Source of the DNA: CAYMJA01 sp964391095
GTDB taxonomy: Bacteria; Patescibacteriota; Minisyncoccia; Minisyncoccales; GWA2-38-27
Reading direction: 5' to 3'
NCBI GenBank assembly: GCA_964391095.1
Contig: CAYMJA010000011.1
Coordinates: 1 to 17,393, forward strand
DNA: 17,393 bases
The position numbers and the translations under genes are program-made. Below the pieces are notes generated by a model. It made no database searches, had not been told where the DNA came from, and was given only the letters and a program-made list of their open reading frames with translations. This document shows positions 14,259-17,393 of this stretch, one piece after another. The stretch's first letter is position 1; each line of letters opens with the position of its first letter.

Positions 14259-14305
14259 AGTACTTTTAGATTAATTCTTATATTTTTATTTGTGACCTTT
14301 TATTG

Positions 14306-14336
14306 TGAGTATATACCCATAACAATGCCTTGTCAA
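14306..14336 (-). promoter_or_regulatory. strong promoter of the metal/Fe-S operon with a palindrome over the -10
   Basis: On the minus strand perfect TTGACA (14331-14336), exactly 17 bases, and TATACT (14308-14313). The near-palindrome TGAGTATATACCCA (14306-14319, one mismatched pair) covers the -10 and is a candidate operator; the operon's own UPF0251 protein is an obvious candidate binder (inference). An AAAGGTCA motif lies immediately after the predicted start near 14301. Confidence 0.78.
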
Positions 14337-14346
14337 CCCTTTTAAC

Positions 14347-14373
14347 AAAAAATCGCTTTATCAACGATTTTTT
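14347..14373 (-). terminator. terminator after the MEMO-CapA gene, possibly bidirectional
   Basis: AAAAAATCG and CGATTTTTT form a 9-bp perfect stem with a 9-base loop. The T-rich stem serves both orientations. The 120 bases between it and the MEMO-CapA stop hold only a small AGTTTT/AAAACT hairpin. Confidence 0.65.
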
Positions 14374-14495
14374 GGTTATGGATTAAAGAGAATAATTTTA
14401 GAATTTTGTACTTATTCTGAAAAACTTTTAGTCCATTTTGGCTCAGAAGGAGTTTTTAGAAAAACTAATTTTTTGAAAAGCTTGTTTGCGCGTTT

Positions 14496-16346
14496 TCATC
14501 TTTCAATTTCTATTATACTATTTTTTATTTGGTTAAGCAAGCAAGGACGACTTCTTAAAGATAATTTTCTAAGAAATTCCTCTGCCTCTTCTTGTTTCAT
14601 TAAAAAAGGTTGGCTTAAATAACTTTCGATAGGAAAGAGCCGGTAAATAATCTTTTGGGGGGATATCTCTAATCCTACTGCTAATCCCTGTTGAGTTTCC
14701 TTTGAGAAATACATATCAAAAATAAAATTCCCCAAAGAATAAAAAATGAGTTTTCCTTTATATTCTTCTATTTCTTGAACAACATGGGGATGAGAACCAA
14801 TGATTAAATCTGCCCCGGCATCAATTATTTGATGAGCTAATCTTTGTTGAGAAATTGAACTTTTTAATTGATATTCCTCTCCCCAATGAAAAATAACAAT
14901 TAAAAATTCCTTTGGATTGGCATTTCTTGTCTTCTTTACAATTTCTATAATTTCCTGGTCAGAACAATTAAAAGGAAAGGTTTTATTAAAAGCCAGAAAT
15001 ATTATTTCGTTTTTCTCAAATAAAAAATCCTTATCGCATCTAATGGGATGGCCAACAAAGTTAATATTCTCTTTTTTAAGAAATCCTTTTGTTTCTTCCA
15101 AACCAGTTTCGCCCGTATTACAAGTATGATTATTAGCCAAAGAGAGTAAATTAAAATTAGCAAAAGAAAGCCCTTTAGTTACGTTTGGCCAAAAAGCGAA
15201 TTTTAAAGAGCTGTCTGGAAAATTGGGGGGATTTTCTACAATCGGTCCTTCTAAATTCCCAACTACAGTATCAACCCCTCTTAAAAACTGACTAACCTTC
15301 TCGAAAGGATAAAAAACACTATTTTTGCTCATTAAATATTCCACTCCTCTATCAAGCATTATATCTCCCACAAATAAAACTGTCCCCGCACCAGAGACTT
15401 CGTCTCGGTGCGGGGTAAATTTTCCATTAAATTTCTTAACTTCTTTTTGACTGCCTTTTTCGAAAACCACACTAAAATAGGATGTTGTCTCGTCAGTATT
15501 TTGATTTTCAAGAAAATTTATAGAATTTGAATGTCCAATAATTTTGGGAAATTCCTGACCCCTTAAATGAGCAAAAGCCCTGGCAATATAAAGCGCCTGC
15601 CAGGAATCAACCTCTAAATGCTTAAAATCTGCTTTTTCAAAATTGATTAAAGTTCTAATGCTCTTCAGGTCATGAAATTCAGCCGCTGAAGGCGGGAGAT
15701 AATGAGAAAAATCAACACTGGCTATAACTATGGTGTTCAGGGAAGCTAAAGAATTCAGAGCAGCCGCAAACCGCTCTGTTTCTTCTAAGGAAATATTAAA
15801 AGGTATAATAAAGGGAACAATTTTACTATCAGGAAAATATTTTTTTACAAAAGGCGCTAAATTTGTAATTCCATGGTCTAAACTGACGCTGGAATTACTA
15901 AAAACAAGCCCCGCACCGGAAACTTTGTTTCGGTGCGGGGTAAAATTATTCTTCGAAGAAAGATTTTTAATTAGCGGGTTATCAACTTTTATTTCATAAA
16001 ATTCTTGAGTTTCTGATTCAATGGTTATAAAAAGATTCCCTACAATATCTCCGGCATTAAAGTGGTCTGGGCTCAATAAAATAATTGTTTCTGGCTCTGC
16101 ATTCGACGAAATGTAGCCAAAAAAATCTTCAATAATCTCCTCAGCTAATAAATGATGGGGAACTACTCCGGCAGATATATTTGTTTCTTTAATATCAATA
16201 GCTGCTTGCTTGAGCATTGACCAGTAATAATATCCCAAAACTCCTCCCACAATTAGGAAGATTAGTAATACTGTAATTAAAATATATTTACCCCTTAAAT
16301 TGCCAAGAGAAGACCTTCGGAATTCTGGGCTTTTAAAAAGATTCAT
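14496..16346 (-). CDS. membrane-anchored MEMO-like (AmmeMemoRadiSam system B) / CapA fusion
   Basis: A 616-residue protein with one anchor helix at about 21-41. Residues 55-298 are a MEMO domain: VVPHHLLAEE (His64, His65), LLSPDHFNAGD (Asp94, His95), LDHGITNLAPF (Asp157, His158), VIASVDFSHYLPP and a TTSYFSVVFEKGS end. Residues 322-575 are a CapA/PgsA-type metallophosphoesterase-like domain: LFVGDIMLDRGVEY, VGNLEGPIVENP, LANNHTCNTGETGLEET, IFHWGEEY, GADLIIGSHPHVVQ, YSLGNFIFD. CapA proteins act in poly-gamma-glutamate or cell-surface polymer export; MEMO domains have poorly known redox or hydrolase roles. Both are predicted outside the membrane. Two 12-residue inserts (135-146 and 310-321, FTPHRxxVSGAG) are encoded by palindromic DNA elements. 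A weak AGGA precedes the ATG. Confidence 0.9.
   Translation of the reverse strand: MNLFKSPEFRRSSLGNLRGKYILITVLLIFLIVGGVLGYYYWSMLKQAAIDIKETNISAGVVPHHLLAEEIIEDFFGYISSNAEPETIILLSPDHFNAGDIVGNLFITIESETQEFYEIKVDNPLIKNLSSKNNFTPHRNKVSGAGLVFSNSSVSLDHGITNLAPFVKKYFPDSKIVPFIIPFNISLEETERFAAALNSLASLNTIVIASVDFSHYLPPSAAEFHDLKSIRTLINFEKADFKHLEVDSWQALYIARAFAHLRGQEFPKIIGHSNSINFLENQNTDETTSYFSVVFEKGSQKEVKKFNGKFTPHRDEVSGAGTVLFVGDIMLDRGVEYLMSKNSVFYPFEKVSQFLRGVDTVVGNLEGPIVENPPNFPDSSLKFAFWPNVTKGLSFANFNLLSLANNHTCNTGETGLEETKGFLKKENINFVGHPIRCDKDFLFEKNEIIFLAFNKTFPFNCSDQEIIEIVKKTRNANPKEFLIVIFHWGEEYQLKSSISQQRLAHQIIDAGADLIIGSHPHVVQEIEEYKGKLIFYSLGNFIFDMYFSKETQQGLAVGLEISPQKIIYRLFPIESYLSQPFLMKQEEAEEFLRKLSLRSRPCLLNQIKNSIIEIER
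15384..15415. repeat. in-frame palindromic element, copy 1 (MEMO/CapA linker)
   Basis: CCCCGCACC(A)GAGAC, loop TTC, then GTCTCGGTGCGGGG: a 14-bp stem with one bulged base. It encodes FTPHRDEVSGAG at residues 310-321, exactly between the MEMO and CapA domains. Confidence 0.85.
15909..15940. repeat. in-frame palindromic element, copy 2 (inside the MEMO domain)
   Basis: CCCCGCACC(G)GAAAC, loop TTT, then GTTTCGGTGCGGGG. It has the same architecture as copy 1, including the bulge position, and one stem pair changed on both sides (G-C to A-T). It encodes FTPHRNKVSGAG at residues 135-146 in the same reading frame. Confidence 0.85.
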
Positions 16347-16387
16347 AGTTCCTAATTTTATTATGGCTTATTTGCTCACAAGAAAAA

Positions 16388-16417
16388 AGCCCGTGATATT
16401 TATTTTATCAAACGGGC
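16388..16417 (-). terminator. terminator of the 27-residue peptide transcript
   Basis: AGCCCGT and ACGGGCT (7 bp) with inner GATA/TATC pairing, followed on the minus strand by TTTTTTCTT. A second perfect 7-bp hairpin, AAGTAGC/GCTACTT at 16430-16449, lies between the peptide stop and this terminator. Confidence 0.82.
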
Positions 16418-16458
16418 TAAGAAAAATTTAAGTAGCATCAAGGCTACTTTCGCAGTCT

Positions 16459-16542
16459 TTAGTATCCCACAGCGACAGTGTTAATAACATACAGAATACA
16501 GACGAATATTATCACGAGCAATACTACTTCTAACCTTCTCAT
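16459..16542 (-). CDS. 27-residue single-helix membrane peptide
   Basis: Too short for ordinary gene calling but with full expression signals: AAAGGAG (16549-16555) six bases before ATG, a near-consensus promoter at 16722-16749, and a terminator at 16388-16417. The peptide begins MRRLEVVLL, continues with an unbroken hydrophobic helix (VIIFVCILYVI) and ends NTVAVGY. Basic N-terminus plus one transmembrane helix is the layout of type I toxins such as TisB, ShoB or DinQ, and also of harmless regulatory membrane peptides. No antisense RNA promoter over it was found, so toxin status is only a hypothesis. The TGTGGGAT in its last codons complements the loop of the 5' hairpin. Confidence 0.68.
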   Translation of the reverse strand: MRRLEVVLLVIIFVCILYVINTVAVGY

Positions 16543-16606
16543 TAACTACTCCTTTCTTTAGACTGTTGTGAAAGAACGTTGCTGGAAAAGAACTATAAAA
16601 ATAAAA

Positions 16607-16712
16607 GAGGATGAAAAAAGAGAATGTAGGGCTGGAATTGCTTAGAGGGAGTTTAAGGGAGATGTGGGATTGGGAATACAGGAAGATTAGGAGATTCTCT
16701 TTTTTCATCCTC
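16607..16712 (-). promoter_or_regulatory. 5'-terminal 19-bp hairpin of the peptide mRNA
   Basis: A perfect inverted repeat, GAGGATGAAAAAAGAGAAT at 16607-16625 and its complement at 16694-16712, separated by 68 bases. On the minus transcript the loop is C/T-rich with repeated TCC and CCC; the plus strand reads as seven GGA motifs roughly ten bases apart. The stem begins within about three bases of the predicted transcription start, so it would cap the mRNA's 5' end. Confidence 0.75.
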
Positions 16713-16721
16713 AATGCTTAC

Positions 16722-16749
16722 ATTTTAACATAATGTAAAAAAATGTCAA
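16722..16749 (-). promoter_or_regulatory. extended -10 promoter of the 27-residue peptide unit
   Basis: On the minus strand perfect TTGACA (16744-16749), a 16-base spacer, and TAAAAT (16722-16727) preceded by TGT. The predicted start is near 16715. It is divergent from the plus-strand promoter 26 bases away. Confidence 0.75.
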
Positions 16750-16774
16750 TAGCTTATGGAGTATTCGTATGTAC

Positions 16775-16803
16775 TTGACAATATCATAGATATCTGGTAA
16801 CCT
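16775..16803 (+). promoter_or_regulatory. extended -10 promoter of the plus-strand structured RNA
   Basis: Perfect TTGACA (16775-16780), a 17-base spacer, and TAACCT (16798-16803) preceded by TGG. The predicted start is near 16810. Confidence 0.65.
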
Positions 16804-16888
16804 AATGATAGAATCTTTAATTTAATAATAGAACTTTAATAATCTTAATATGGAATGCACAGAACTTCAAGGAAAGGAGGCGTGTCTT

Positions 16889-16945
16889 ATGATTGTTCTG
16901 TACATCGACGGGACAGGTCCTAAGCCAAAACGACGGAGTGTTTAA
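16889..16945 (+). CDS. 18-codon ORF inside the structured RNA
   Basis: MIVLYIDGTGPKPKRRSV, with AAAGGAGG at 16873-16880 eight bases before the ATG. The Shine-Dalgarno and ATG lie in the loop closed by ACAGAAC/GTTCTGT, and codons 8-9 contain the CGGGAC that can pair with GTCCCG downstream. It could be a leader peptide whose translation chooses between folds. It is hydrophobic at the start and basic at the end, unlike a membrane toxin. Whether it is translated is unknown. Confidence 0.5.
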   Translation: MIVLYIDGTGPKPKRRSV

Positions 16946-17016
16946 ACTCGAACACCGGGCAGTCCCGCAGGAGACGGGACGAAAAGCCCCGATGGATTTT
17001 CCAAAGGAATAAAAAC

Positions 17017-17047
17017 CCCCGAGGATTTAATCCAAAGGGGCTTTTTT
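17017..17047 (+). terminator. intrinsic terminator of the plus-strand RNA
   Basis: CCCC (17017-17020) and GGGG (17037-17040) with inner GGAT/ATCC, followed by CTTTTTTATTTT. A degenerate copy of the same stretch (CCCCGATGGATTTTCCAAAGG, broken here as CCCCGATGG then ATTTTCCAAAGG) begins at 16987, so the terminator looks like an imperfect tandem duplication whose first copy lacks the GGGG and T-run. Confidence 0.78.
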
Positions 17048-17143
17048 ATTTTATAAAAAATAACAGATACAGAGCAAAAATTATTCAGGTTGATAAAAAA
17101 TATCCTCCAAAAAATTATTTTTGACTCTATCTGTGCAATAATG

Positions 17144-17393
17144 TCAGAATCTATTTGATTTATTAAGAAAATTCTTTAAAATTTTCTCACTAGGAAAATA
17201 AATAGGACTTGGTAAATTGTTTAACTCAAACCATTTCCATTTAGTAATCTCATCAGGTTCCATAACTTTTGGTTCACCTTGGAAATCATTTGAAAAAAAT
17301 CCAACAGTAATTAAATGCGCATGCTCATTCATATCCTCGTTAATTGCAATAACCTCGCAATCATGTAATGTCATTCCAGTTTCTTCAAGAACT
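17144..17393 (-). CDS. Nudix hydrolase, N-terminus beyond the window
   Basis: The frame is open to the right window edge and reads V-L-E-E-T-G before an internal ATG at 17374, which is the end of a Nudix box (REVxEETG), with the two metal-binding glutamates visible. The 82 visible residues continue HAHLITVGFFSNDFQGEPKV, EPDEITKWKWFELNNLP and PSEKILKNFL, as in small MutT-like hydrolases of nucleoside diphosphates linked to another moiety. The substrate is unknown. The internal ATG is not the true start because it would remove the catalytic box. It converges with the structured RNA. Confidence 0.88.
   Translation of the reverse strand, partial: VLEETGMTLHDCEVIAINEDMNEHAHLITVGFFSNDFQGEPKVMEPDEITKWKWFELNNLPSPIYFPSEKILKNFLNKSNRF

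Larger units (their letters stand above)
16810..17056 (+). ncRNA. structured RNA of about 240 nt with alternative helices, unknown family
   Basis: The only plus-strand unit in the window, bounded by a promoter and a terminator. Helices visible by eye: ACAGAAC/GTTCTGT (16858-16864 and 16895-16901), which encloses a Shine-Dalgarno and start codon; GTCCCG/CGGGAC (16962-16967 and 16975-16980) within GGGC/GCCC (16957-16960 and 16986-16989). The same GTCCCG could instead pair with an upstream CGGGAC (16909-16914), and AGCCCC (16985-16990) could instead pair with GGGGCT (17037-17042), so mutually exclusive folds exist, as in attenuators and riboswitches. No gene follows on this strand; the next gene converges. 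I match it to no known family. The start and end are estimates. Confidence 0.6.

Noticed and set aside
13983..14260. Plus-strand frames of 70-80 codons opposite DUF5320
   Set aside because: They are mirror images of a Gly-rich coding sequence, have no promoter or ribosome site, and disagree with strong family evidence on the other strand.
16347..16460. A plus-strand promoter for an antisense RNA to the membrane peptide (TTGCTC, 17 bases, GATATT)
   Set aside because: Both hexamers match consensus poorly and overlap the terminator stem of the opposite transcript, so it is not credible without expression data.
16481..16714. A 77-codon minus-strand open frame starting with TTG at the transcript 5' end
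   Set aside because: It has no Shine-Dalgarno, runs through both arms of the 19-bp hairpin, has compositionally odd sequence, and overlaps the better supported 27-residue peptide in another frame.
16906..16936. Twister-ribozyme-like GGTCCTAAGCC
   Set aside because: Only a short stretch matches; the flanking conserved TAACGC and the downstream GGATAAA/GGG parts are absent.
16957..16990. Resemblance of GGGACGAAAAGCC to the c-di-GMP-I riboswitch GGGACGCAAAGCC
   Set aside because: The other conserved half (GGCAAACC with its tetraloop stem) is missing, and no gene follows the RNA. A covariance-model search would settle it.

Overview
The window looks like a chromosomal segment of an anaerobic, AT-rich bacterium (roughly one third G+C by eye), probably of the Patescibacteria/CPR, Parcubacteria-like. 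This lineage guess is inference. It rests on a DUF5652 membrane protein, a MEMO-CapA fusion, a single-RRM protein, a DUF5320 / NifX / ferredoxin-ATPase cluster, and TGA used as an ordinary stop. Almost every protein gene lies on the minus strand. Most genes have no Shine-Dalgarno sequence, while three autonomous units carry a textbook AAAGGAGG. No rRNA, tRNA, CRISPR array, transposase or phage gene was found.

Right to left along the minus strand. (1) 17144-17393: C-terminal part of a Nudix hydrolase. (2) 16347-17143: about 800 bases without a conventional gene, holding two back-to-back small transcription units. The minus unit has a consensus promoter, a 19-bp 5' hairpin, a 27-residue single-helix membrane peptide behind a strong Shine-Dalgarno, and a terminator. 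The plus unit is a structured RNA of about 240 nt with an 18-codon ORF, alternative helices and a terminator. (3) 14496-16346: membrane-anchored MEMO-CapA fusion carrying two copies of a palindromic DNA element that is translated in frame. (4) 9838-14258: a seven-gene operon from a near-consensus promoter: DUF5320, zinc ribbon, NifX-like, CDF transporter fused to a NifX-like domain, two ferredoxin-containing MinD/Mrp-type ATPases, and a UPF0251 regulator. The set suggests metal or Fe-S cofactor handling. (5) 8075-9690: a Tic20/DUF4870-like membrane protein, an unknown anchored protein, and an RRM protein with a long structured leader.

(6) 3635-7828: a redox operon: HD phosphohydrolase, DUF5652, nitroreductase, single-cluster ferredoxin, and the gamma-alpha and beta subunits of a 2-oxoacid:ferredoxin oxidoreductase. 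The last enzyme decarboxylates 2-oxoacids to acyl-CoA and reduces ferredoxin. (7) 2862-3545: an unrecognised 227-residue protein with its own promoter, Shine-Dalgarno and terminator. (8) 1-2632: an AhpD-like protein, an exported thioredoxin-CcdA fusion and an SDR oxidoreductase truncated by the window edge.

Three sequence families recur between and inside genes: palindromic elements (two encoded in frame), degenerate 7-bp-period arrays at gene junctions, and a same-strand AAAGGTCG motif upstream of several genes. The most novel material is the divergent small-RNA/peptide locus and the translated palindromes.
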